Below are positions 12,766-22,789 of a DNA stretch of 64,000 bases, piece after piece. The notes beneath the pieces are model-generated. The model saw nothing but the letters and a program-made list of their open reading frames with translations, was not told the origin of the DNA and did no database searches. The number at the start of each line of letters is the position of its first letter. Within the stretch, counting starts at the first letter, position 1. Source of the DNA: Nilaparvata lugens (taxonomy: Eukaryota > Arthropoda > Insecta > Hemiptera > Delphacidae); NCBI RefSeq assembly GCF_014356525.2, contig NC_052504.1, forward strand, positions 67,199,383 to 67,263,382, written 5' to 3'. The translations under genes and the position numbers were made by a program.

Positions 12766-13776
12766 ATGTTCCCCACCAGAAGAACATCGTGGGTTGTTCT
12801 TCCATACTGCCTATTCGTTGTGATGGTGCGAATGGAGGTGAGCGCTGAAAGTGGTGACCAGGGCAGAGTGCTGTCGCAAATGATCATGGTCAGCGACGAA
12901 AACGATGGTCCACTCATGGAGCAGGCCAAAAAGTATACCGACAGAAACATACCAGTTATCCTCACCAAGTACGGCCCTATTCCTTACAAGCCTTTGCCGA
13001 TGAGCTCACTAGACCAACCCAAAGATTTGTCGCCAATGAAGAAGCATCCTAGTGGAAAGGGCTACTACAAGTCGACGATCACCCCGGTAGATATCAAGAC
13101 AGGGGAGCCACTGCAGCCTGGCCGTGAATCTCTCCGTTCCAGGTATGAGCCTGCCAGAAATGAGCATCAGCCCGGAGACAGACTGCAGAGGCTGGAGGAT
13201 TCTTTTGATTTCAATAGCTTCCCTTCACAACGTATACAGAGAACTGCGGCTATGCAGTTTAATAGTCCTCTGAATCAGAGGAACGATCCGTTTAGGTCAG
13301 ACAACTTCAATTTCAACTACAACAACCCGTTTCCTGAATCGGATTTCAGCAAGAGCTACTTTAAGAGGGAGAGTGGTTACCGTCCATCGTTCCCGATGGA
13401 TAGCAGGATCGTGTCGGATGTGAGGTTTGGAGGCAGCGCTGACTTGGGAGCCGAACAGGAGGCGGCGCTGAAGCTGGCCCTGGACCCGCGCACGGTCGAG
13501 CAGGCGCGGCTAATGGCCGAGCGCCCGTTCCACGACCAATTCAACAACATGCACCACATGATGAGGCACCGACCTGCATCCTCCATCAGCGAAACGCACC
13601 ATCATCACGACATGAAAAAAGAGAAACGCCACCACAACAGCGACAGCTATCCCACGTCATCCGAATCGCACAATAGAAACAATAACAACCGATCGCATCC
13701 CCCGAGACAGTCTTCGCTGCACAGTGTGGTGCGCGGCAGTTATGGCAAAACAGCCAGCAATATACCGCTTTATTGA
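12766..13776 (+). CDS. Secreted low-complexity His-rich protein, unknown function
   Basis: An uninterrupted 336-codon frame, by far the best host ORF on the + strand. Residues 1-27 form a signal peptide (basic RRT, hydrophobic WVVLPYCLFVVMV, likely cleavage after VSA27), so the product probably enters the secretory pathway. The mature part begins with a stretch that looks conserved (NIPVILTKYGPIPYKPLP) and continues with Pro/Arg/Asn-rich sequence. A charged, Ala-rich helix (GAEQEAALKLALDPRTVEQA) lies near residues 225-250. The C terminus is polar and His/Asn/Ser-rich, with HHHH near residue 278 and no second membrane segment. There are only two cysteine-free low-complexity regions and no enzyme motif. 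The ATG was chosen because a stop lies 36 bases upstream in frame and the signal peptide starts here. GC content is clearly higher than the flanks, which supports coding. It could be a cuticle- or matrix-associated or haemolymph protein, but I do not recognise the family. It may be the last exon of a longer transcript. Confidence 0.8.
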   Translation: MFPTRRTSWVVLPYCLFVVMVRMEVSAESGDQGRVLSQMIMVSDENDGPLMEQAKKYTDRNIPVILTKYGPIPYKPLPMSSLDQPKDLSPMKKHPSGKGYYKSTITPVDIKTGEPLQPGRESLRSRYEPARNEHQPGDRLQRLEDSFDFNSFPSQRIQRTAAMQFNSPLNQRNDPFRSDNFNFNYNNPFPESDFSKSYFKRESGYRPSFPMDSRIVSDVRFGGSADLGAEQEAALKLALDPRTVEQARLMAERPFHDQFNNMHHMMRHRPASSISETHHHHDMKKEKRHHNSDSYPTSSESHNRNNNNRSHPPRQSSLHSVVRGSYGKTASNIPLY

Positions 13777-14130
13777 TAGCAGACGAGCAAAACTTTTATG
13801 ATGCACTCGTGTGCTCGCAGCTCGCAGCTCGCAGCTCGCAGGTCACTCGCAACGCAACAAACAACCAAAGAAACGTCGCTGCTATATGTATAGTGCCCCC
13901 CACCACCCGACAGCTGATGCAATTCAATTTATTCTATCTCTGCTGAGAGTGCAAATCCCTGTTATGTATCGACTTTCAAGGGCGGTGTACGTGAATTAAG
14001 TATTCTGTGAGAAAAAGGGATTTTTAAATACAATTTACAATTTAAAATTGACTCTATATACAGAAGCTCTATATAAATAGACGCTATAAACTGTGAAACC
14101 TATTTTTTTTCAAATTGAATAAATTTAAAT
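13777..14130 (+). other. Probable 3' UTR of the secreted-protein gene with polyadenylation signal
   Basis: After the TGA the GC content falls. An AATAAA hexamer at 14118-14123 follows a T-rich tract. It includes four tandem CTCGCAG units at 13814-13841. The 62-codon ORF at 13811 lies in this UTR and is not supported as a gene. Confidence 0.45.
13814..13841. repeat. (CTCGCAG)x4 minisatellite
   Basis: Four exact 7-base units in the presumed 3' UTR. Confidence 0.85.
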
Positions 14131-15701
14131 CTCAAATCTTATTCAGTCAGTGGTTCTTAAACTTGTTTGATGACCGTACTCCTTTGTAAAGATATTTCAT
14201 CTTACATAATAGGTCTATATCCCTTCAAGCATGTATGAGGAGTGATTATTGATGGTATGAGGAGGAGGAGGATGATTTTATTTGTAGGCTATTGAAATAG
14301 ATTTTCACATGAAAAACTGAATAAGCATCGAAAAAAGTATCCACTTTCTAGCACAGCTCACCACAATTTGGTGAAGCTCTTATTACAAATGAATGTGCAT
14401 ATTATGTTTCTTGTGAATTATTAGATTAATAATGTTTCTCGTAAAATTGGACTGAGTAATCAATTAGTATCCAGCCTACAAAAAATGCATCTCACATAAT
14501 TTAGTTCATAATGTGCAATCAATTTTGACCTTGGCACCCCTGAGGTTCAATATTGGGAAAATTCTAAGCTACGAACTATAGCTACTATAATGAGCTATTG
14601 AATTATCATAATACTATAATGTTGAATACTAAATTTGTCCGGTATCGATTATCTTTTTTTAATTTTCCATTATGCAAGCAATTGCCATTTCGAGTAAAAT
14701 AAATACCTCAGATACATTATCTCAAGACGATTCATAATATTATATGTGTATATATTTTAAACATATTGAAAATATTTTCCTTATATATAATACCGTACCG
14801 GTAGGTAGGCCTAAGTCAATTTTTGCGTGTTCTATATTTCAGCTATTATTTTCGAAGTAACCAGTCAAACTCTAAGTAAGAGCATAAATATCGAAACTAG
14901 CAGTTATTATTATTTAAACTCAATTTCTAAACATTTTATAATAATTGAAAGAGAATGTAATTTCAATACTCACATACAAGTAGTGTTATCCTCTCTTTAT
15001 TGTATAGTAGCCTACACATGCGAATTTACATAACAATAGGCTAATTCCTTGTTTTTATAATAATTTAGGAATCCATTTATCAGTGATATCCATAATAGTT
15101 TCCATTTATAGTTTCCATTTTATAGTTATCCATTTATAGTTCACATTTTTCATCATGATTCATTTCATGAGAAGTTCTTCATTCTTCATGGTATTTTCAT
15201 TCAACTTCTGAGTAGTTCTCTACTTTATTCTATAAGAGAGTGAATATGGATATCCAATAAACTGAAGATGTAGGCCTAATTCTTATTATAGGCTATGAAT
15301 ATGTATTTTCAAATTTTTCAATTGCTCAGTGACAGCAATTTTGAATTTTCAATAGTCTTGAATTTATGAATTGGGAGAGCTACCTTGAAGGCCTGGGTCG
15401 AGAGAGAGGAAGTTCCATGAGGGAAATGAGAAGAATGACTGAGGACCGGGAGGCGCGGAAGAGATGGGCCAAGGCTCGGACCCCTACGCTGTAATGACAG
15501 AAGGGGAAAAGAAAAAGAAGAAGAGACTTGAATACTAAGGAGCTGGAACCAAAGATCTAGTATAAAATAGAACTCATTATAGACGTGCAATATAATTAAA
15601 TGTTTTATATTTAATAATAATCAAGCTTTAGAAACTACACAGTATAAAATTTTCATCGTTAGAAGTTTGTCGTTTTCTTTCAATTATGATGTAATGATGT
15701 A
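14131..15701. other. AT-rich intergenic DNA, no supported gene
   Basis: Nothing coding or RNA-like is recognisable. A purine-rich patch at 15390-15530 (GAGAGAGAGGAAG-like) gives a 90-codon minus-strand ORF of Ser/Pro/Leu-rich composition, which is a compositional artefact. Confidence 0.4.
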
Positions 15702-18414
15702 AACTCACTCCTATGAAATCATGATGTAAATAAATAAATTCTTCTTTTGTTGATATTATTGTCGATTCAATTTTTTTCAATTCCATGCATGGGTCATTAA
15801 TCATTATACATAATTATAATTAAGTGAGTAATTCTTGATAATATTTCCAACTTCAAAAACTGTGATATTTGCAATTGATTAATTTCCATTTATCAATCGG
15901 CATGAATGAAACGGCATGTATCCAACTAGAAATAAATAAAGATTGGTTCCAACTAAAATTTGTAAGATGTAACCTAAACAACCGATACAGTATACGATGA
16001 ACGTTGAACTTACTGTTGAAGGAAGTGATGAGCGGTCACTATGTGCGGTGAGCGAAGTTCAACTTGTGAATAATTGAAACTTTATGATCCAGACCGGTGA
16101 CAAGGGCGGAAATGAATGTGTGTAGTATAGAGTGCAACTGAAACCACACAGCTCCATTCACACTCGCCACAATCCACTCTATTCACTCCATTATATCATT
16201 CGATTAAGGGTCACAGTCTGAATTAAAGCAAATTTCAGCTTATTCGTCCTATTCTTCAATCAAAGGCTCATTCATCTTCCCTTATGCTTATATATATTAA
16301 TTTATTCGTGTATTTATTAAAACATTCCTGAGTATATACATACAGGAAAGACCCCTAGAATTTCTCCCTGATTGAACAATTACAAACAGTTTACAAAATA
16401 ACAATAATTTACGAAAGAATACAGATAAGAGAGAAAGGCTATGGAGTAATTAATATTAAAACTAAAACCTGTCTTATTTAAACAAAACGAAATTCAAACT
16501 GAATTCATTAATTCATTATTGGCTCTACGATAGAAACTACCTGGATATGGAGTGATAAATATAATTAATGATAATAATATATAATGGATCTATATAAGAC
16601 AAAGGACCATCCCTAGAAGGTTGACGGATGAAGGAGCATTCTTGAATTGAATGCGAGAGATATGGAAAAGGTCAAGGTGCGTACAGTACTGATTATACAG
16701 GTTCATTCATAATGTTATTTAATGGTAAACTAGTAGTTCTGTAACAGTAGACCTCACGCAGTATTCTCTTCCACAAGTACCTGATTGAAACTATAGATCT
16801 TATAAGCAACTAGCCGTCAGGCTCGCTTCGCTCGCCTGCATTTTTCATTTGGGCATTTTTATCATATGTTAGGACAATCCAGTCGGGGGTCCAGACTAAA
16901 CGGATATGGCGAGCGAAGCGAGCCTGACTGCTAGTAATATAATATTCTCAGGATTGAAGTAGCAGTGCCCAATCAATTTTTCCGCGATAAATGCATTTAA
17001 ATCTTCAACTTGGTGCCAACCTAACAAAGTCAACTCACTCCTATGAAATCATGATGTAAATAAATAAATTCTTCTTTTGTTGATATTATTGTCGATTCAA
17101 TTTTTTTCAATTCCATGCATGGGTCATTAATCATTATACATAATTATAATTAAGTGAGTAATTCTTGATAATATTTCCAACTTCAAAAACTGTGATATTT
17201 GCAATTGATTAATTTCCATTTATCAATCGGCATGAATGAAACGGCATGTATCCAACTAGAAATAAATAAAGATTGGTTCCAACTAAAATTTGTAAGATGT
17301 AACCTAAACAACCGATACAATATACGATGAACGTTGAACTTACTGTTGAAGGAAGTGATGAGCGGTCACTATGTGCGGTGAGCGAAGTTCAACTTGTGAA
17401 TAATTGAAACTTTATGATCCAGACCGGTGACAAGGGCGGAAATGAATGTGTGTAGTATAGAGTGCAACTGAAACCACACAGCTCCATTCACACTCGCCAC
17501 AATCCACTCCATTATATCATTCGATTAAGGGTCACAGTCTGAATTAAAGCAAATTTCAGCTTATTCGTCCTATTCTTCAATCAAAGGCTCATTCATCTTC
17601 CCTTATGCTTATATATATTAATTTATTCGTGTATTTATTAAAACATTCCTGAGTATATACATACAGGAAAGACCCCTAGAATTTCTCCCTGATTGAACAA
17701 TTACAAACAGTTTACAAAATAACAATAATTTACGAAAGAATACAGATAAGAGAGAAAGGCTATGGAGTAATTAATATTAAAACTAAAACCTGTCTTATTT
17801 AAACAAAACGAAATTCAAACTGAATTCATTAATTCATTATTGGCTCTACGATAGAAACTACCTGGATATGGAGTGATAAATATAATTAATGATAATAATA
17901 TATAATGGATCTATATAAGACAAAGGACCATCCCTAGAAGGTTGACGGATGAAGGAGCATTCTTGAATTGAATGCGAGAGATATGGAAAAGGTCAAGGTG
18001 CGTACAGTACTGATTATACAGGTTCATTCATAATGTTATTTAATGGTAAACTAGTAGTTCTGTAACAGTAGACCTCACGCAGTATTCTCTTCCACAAGTA
18101 CCTGATTGAAACTATAGATCTTATAAGCAACTAGCCGTCAGGCTCGCTTCGCTCGCCATATCCGTCTAGCCAGGGGGCGGAAGAATGATATCAGCAGGCT
18201 CGCTTCGCTCGCCTGCATTTTTCATTTGGGCATTTTTATCATATGTTAGGACAATCCAGTCGGGGGTCCAGACTAAACGGATATGGCGAGCGAAGCGAGC
18301 CTGACTGCTAGTAATATAATATTCTCAGGATTGAAGTAGCAGTGCCCAATCAATTTTTCCGCGATAAATGCATTTAAATCTTCAACTTGGTGCCAACCTA
18401 ACAAAGTCAACTCA
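15702..18414 (+). repeat. Recent tandem duplication, two units of ~1.33 and ~1.38 kb
   Basis: Unit 1 (15702-17031) and unit 2 (17032-18414) are almost identical along their whole length. Differences seen are 9 extra bases in unit 1 near 16187, a single G/A change (GATACAGTATACG versus GATACAATATACG), and 56 extra bases in unit 2 near 18155-18210. The junction and both flanks share the microhomology AACTCA. Unit content is non-coding, ending in a short foldback element. The extra 56 bases lie between direct copies of GGCTCGCTTCGCTCGCC, so unit 1 probably lost them by recombination between these. Confidence 0.93.
16810..16936. mobile_element. Short foldback element with GGCTCGCTTCGCTCGCC ends (unit 1 copy)
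   Basis: It opens ACTAGCCGTCAGGCTCGC and closes with the near-reverse complement GCGAGCCTGACTGCTAGT. The interior is about 70 bases with no coding. Same family as 18130-18311 and the ends at 20655-20758. Confidence 0.6.
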
Positions 18415-18609
18415 ACTTAATGCCAACCTGACAAAATATTAATTTAGTTGCCAGTTAACAACTGTTTCGAAGAGGTACTCTATCTAGATTATAGTTCTAT
18501 AGTAACATATGATATGGAAATTTCAATTATAATTAAGAGATTGGGAGAAGAAGAATATACATGCTAAAAGACGAACTTTAAACCCTTAAAAACAACCCTT
18601 AGAGTTAAA

Positions 18610-18790
18610 ATATTGCCAAAAGATTTCTTAGTGCGCCTCTAAAGGGCCAACCGAACATACCTACCAAATTTGAACGTTTTTGGTCCGGTAGATTTTTAGT
18701 TATGCGAGTGAGTGAGTGAGTGAGTGAGTGAGTGAGTGAGTGAGTGAGTGAGTGAGTGAGTCAGTCAGTCAGTCAGTCAGTGAGTGAGTG
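18610..18790 (+). repeat. Dispersed repeat R5 with (GAGT)n/(CAGT)n tract, copy 1
   Basis: The block AGTGCGCCTCTAAAGGGCCA, then ACATACCTACCAAATTTGAACG, is followed at 18705-18790 by a tetranucleotide array that runs GAGT, switches to CAGT at about 18762, then back to GAGT. The same order is found at 20090-20209. Confidence 0.85.
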
Positions 18791-18914
18791 CCATTTCGCT
18801 TTTATATATATATAGATAGACTGGCTTCTCCACACATCTGTGTAAATCACTTGTCAGCTGATTTATTATGAATAATTTCTATAGTCTGATTTTTACTCTA
18901 ATATTGGCGTATGA

Positions 18915-19284
18915 AGGAGGCTCCTTTTTCCTTTTATATTATCCTTGGAATGCAAAATTTCCAAAAACCTTGTATATACGTCGACGCGCAATTAAAAAAG
19001 GAACATTCCTGTCAAATTTTATAGAAACCTATTACCGCGTTTCGCCGTAAATGCGCAACATATAAACATATAAACATTCAAACATTCAAACATTCAAACA
19101 TTCAAACATTCAAACATTCAAACATTCAAACATTCAAACATTCAAACATTCAAACATTCAAACATTCAAACATTCAAACATTCAAACATTCAAACATTCA
19201 AACATTCAAACATTCAAACATTTAAACATTAAGAGAAATGCCAAATCGTCGACTTGAATCTTAGACCTCACTTCGTTTGGTCAA
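18915..19284 (+). repeat. Dispersed repeat R3, copy 1, with octamer satellite
   Basis: Contains CCTTTTATATTATCC, the phrase TTACCGCGTTTCGCCGTAAA, an (ATTCAAAC)n array, and the end GACTTGAATCTTAGACCTCA. An inverted second copy lies at 45674-45900. Confidence 0.75.
19061..19230. repeat. (ATTCAAAC)n satellite array, ~19 units
   Basis: Almost perfect 8-base periodicity over about 170 bases, preceded by degenerate ATATAAAC units. It is an expansion inside repeat R3; the second copy of R3 has only a few AT-rich units at the same place. Confidence 0.92.
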
Positions 19285-19828
19285 TTAAAATGATTATTGG
19301 AGTTGCACTGAGGAAGCTGAAATTTGAAAATGGAGCACCGCGAGAGGCGTGACTGAAGAAACTTATATGTTAAGCAATGAGATCAGGTATGAAGATGAAA
19401 TCCGACCATTCGAAATATTATAGAGAAATGAAAGCAGTTTGTGGTTGCGAGAAGCCTCTAGTGGCTGCATCTCAAAACAACTCGCAGAGGGAAAATGGAA
19501 TGAGCAAAACCTATTGAAACGTTTGAAGTAAACAAATCTCAAAAATTCATTCTGAATTCTTTCCATCTCAAGCTTATGCAGTGCAAGATATGAATGTCAT
19601 ACCTCTGAGCAGTAGTTCAATAAACTTTACAAAAGAGTGTCGCTAAGAATACCGGTATTGAATAAGCATCAAAGTGACAGAAGGTTCTTCGAATGAAGCC
19701 AATCTGCTGACAAGTCCTAGTAGGATACATTCATTTTTCACATGAAAATCAAAATTATATACCATGATGGTAAGCATCTATATATATATATATAATATTA
19801 GAGATATATATAGATAATGTTTTACTCG

Positions 19829-20655
19829 CTTCGCTCGCCTGCATTTTTCATTTGAGCATGTTTCATCCGATCAGAAAGTCAAAGTACTGAGAAAACGCAG
19901 AAAACCTGAGAAAAACGCTGATTTTGGGCGTATCTTTGGCGTTATTTCAAATTCCTTCCAATAACACAACATTATAACACCCTAGTTGAGCTTCTGTACT
20001 AAAATTTAATATTTTCTGTCCATTTGTTCTCGATAAAGCTGAGATAACGCAGATTTTGGGCGTATCTTTGGAAATTTTTGCAAATCCGTTCTTAGTGCGC
20101 CTCTAAAGGGCCAACTGAACATACCTACCAAATTTGAACGTTTTTGTTCGGTAGAGTTTTAGTTCTGCGAGTGAGTGAGTGAGTGAGTCAGTCAGTCAGT
20201 CAGTGAGTATATATAAGCAAAATGGCACTAAAATGAGCAAGATTTGGAAAAATTTTTAAAGATACGCCAAAAATCTGCATTTTTCCAGCGCTTTTTTGTG
20301 TTTTCTCAGCTTTATCGAGAACAAATGAACAGAAAATGTTCAAATTTACTACAGAAGCTCAGCTGGGGTGTAATAATGTTGTGTTTTTGGAATTTGAAAT
20401 AACGCCAAAGATACGCCCAAAATTAGCGGTTTCTTGCGTTTTCTCAGTTCTTTCATAAAGTAATGAACAGAAAATGTTCAAATTTGGTACAAAGGTTTAG
20501 CTAGAGTTTAAAAATTTTGTGATGAGGTGACTTTAATATTTCATCAAAAATACGCCCAAAATCAGCGTTTTTCTCAGGTTTTCTGCGTTTTCTCAGTACT
20601 TTGACTTTCTGATCGGATGAAGCATGCTCAAATGAAAAATGCAAGCGAGCGAAGC
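19829..20655. repeat. Inner inverted repeat of ~110-bp arms plus ~200-bp degenerate modules
   Basis: 19829-19943 and 20540-20655 are near-perfect reverse complements (TCGCTTCGCTCGC, GAAAGTCAAAGTACTGAGAAAA, GCTGATTTTGGGCGTAT). Between them the modules 'GGGCGTATCTTTGGCGTTATTTC' and 'CTCGATAAAGCTGAGA' recur in both orientations, so the segment is a foldback built from repeated modules. Confidence 0.8.
20090..20209 (+). repeat. Dispersed repeat R5 with GAGT/CAGT tract, copy 2
   Basis: Same block order as 18610-18790 with a shorter tetranucleotide tract (20167-20209). Confidence 0.8.
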
Positions 20656-20758
20656 GAGCCCGCTGATCTCATTTTTGAACGATCCAGTCGGGGGTCCTGG
20701 GGGCGGAGCCATCCCCGGCTAGACGGATATGGCGAGCGAAGCGAGCCTGACGGCTAGT

Positions 20759-22787
20759 ACTGTATAAACTTATATACCATCAACTGATGTGCTTGTTTTC
20801 CTTCTCTGATATAACTTTTACTATACAAATAGAATGCAAAATCTTGAATTGATCATTAATTTATTAAACAGGAGTGTGAGTATATATTCAAGTGTGAGTA
20901 TATATTCAGGAGTGTGTGTATATATTCAAGATCCTCAGTGAATGAGATGAGTACACAACAAAGCCTATCACAAATACAAGGCAATAATCAATCTTCTCAA
21001 TACTGAATGTTACCTTTTCAAGTGAGATTGTTTGCAGCAGCGAGGAGAGACAACATTGATAAACGGTAATAACAATAATATTCTCAATTAAGAACAAAAA
21101 CGTTTTCCTAGATAATTATTGTCTACAAAATGGTGCTTCTGAGTTCAACAGTTTAACAATGTGATGAAAATTGAAAGAAACTTATGTATTATTAAATACA
21201 TATTCTAGTGGATACTGTGAAGTCAAAAGAACACATTATGATAATCTAACTAACCGCACCTACTATTTTTTCAGAATCAACAGAAGTTGATGTACTGTAT
21301 GATAGGCCTAGTTATGTTGCATTGATTCCAACTTGAACATCTAAATTGGGTATCTTAAAGTTGTATCTGGTATTTCTTTGAAAACAACTATTTCGAATTG
21401 AATTCCAATTTAAATAATTATTTTTACCAATGCAGTCCCAGTATAACAACGTTTCCAAGCCACCTTGATGAATATAGAGAAGAATGACTCTCATTTTGTA
21501 CGGAAAATAATATATATAAATATCAAAATTGAATATTATTGTATACTATATAAAATAAAAGTGGTTGCCCACTTTTGAATTGATCAATCAGCAATAATGA
21601 AGGGTTAAAAACAATCAGGTTATCATATAGGGTATTATAAACCAGAATATATTGCCTTCCTTTTCCTTGTTGAGTATCCTAATTAAAAAACTAATCAATA
21701 TTATCAGATAAAGTATACAAATAAGCAGACAGCACATAAAATATTAGCATTAATTTTTTTTCAGATTTTACCCCTTTTAGTTCTTATAAAATGAAAAATT
21801 CGCTCTTTGCAAGAAAAAAATATGATGGGCTTGAAAAAAGTGAAAGGACAGTCAGTGAACAATGTTGAGTTTGCAGCTGATGGATGAAGTCGAGCCCAAG
21901 TAATGATGGTAATATCGCGCTGTTCTGGTTTCTTACACAGAAGCTGCGAAAAAAGGTACAGAATACACGCGAGAAATAATGTAAGATTATGGAACACTGT
22001 GAAGAAGGTGGTGCTGGTGCTTGTGAAGCCAACATGAAGCAGGGGAAGATAAAAATAATAAACAGCGAACCGGGTACGGGGAAAAGTTGAAGAAGCTCAC
22101 GTCTCGTCAGATAAGTAAGAAGACGTGAATCGACTTTTCATCGTCCTTATCAAAGTTTCTGCTGAATTTCTGCAAGCAAAGAACTACAGTATACAGGCCT
22201 GAATACAGAGATATTTACAGTGTGAGCTTAAGCTGAATTGTCGTGTTGAGGAGAACTTCGAGTTCAACTTCTACAAATAGTTTTTGTTGTAAAGGTCAAT
22301 AACTTTAAACTGTACAAACTGTACTCCTTTCTGATATTACTTAATATGAAGCTTCAACATCCCTTCGTGAAGTTATGATGCTGGTTGACGGTTAACGGTT
22401 TGTCACATTATAGGTGAAGCTTATTCATCTTCGCTTCTTTTCAGAGGAGCAGAGACCTGCACAATGTGCAGCATTTAATTCTTAAATACAACTAGACTAC
22501 TAGACTATAGGTAGTTATTTCAGAATAGTTTTGTGACTTTCGTTGAATTGAGACTTTAGTCGCAAATAGATAGATCATGGATATGTAAAGAATATCATAT
22601 AATATTTTTTCATGTATAATATATTTCAAAAAACTTTTTCTAAATGTTTGAAGACTTTTGATAAATTTATTGGCCAGCAATGATATTGGTCAAAATTTAT
22701 CTAGAAATACGGTAGACCCGAATGCAATATCATATTTCTGTAACCAAGTAATTATTGTAATGCTTCATTACTTTTTTCTGTTTCGTA
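20759..22787. other. AT-rich intergenic DNA, no supported gene
   Basis: ORFs of 60-83 codons (for example two overlapping minus-strand frames at 21761-22035) lack motifs. The patch 21800-22130 is slightly richer in GC and purines, but I cannot assign it. Confidence 0.4.
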
Positions 22788-22789
22788 TA

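Larger units (their letters stand above)
18130..20758. mobile_element. 2.6-kb segment bounded by 42-bp perfect terminal inverted repeats
   Basis: 18130-18171 and 20717-20758 are exact reverse complements for 42 bases, starting ACTAGCCGTCAGGCTCGC. The outermost bases are ACTAG...CTAGT. No clear target-site duplication is visible. The interior is a mosaic: GAGT/CAGT arrays, an 8-base satellite, another dispersed repeat and an inner inverted repeat (19829-20655). No transposase is recognisable. Either this is a composite foldback element or two short elements of the same family happen to frame unrelated repeats. A shorter element (18130-18311) shares the left end. Confidence 0.55.

Noticed and set aside
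12714..12968. 84-codon minus-strand ORF
   Set aside because: Antisense shadow of the secreted-protein gene.
13377..13586. 69-codon minus-strand ORF
   Set aside because: Antisense shadow inside the GC-rich part of the secreted-protein gene.
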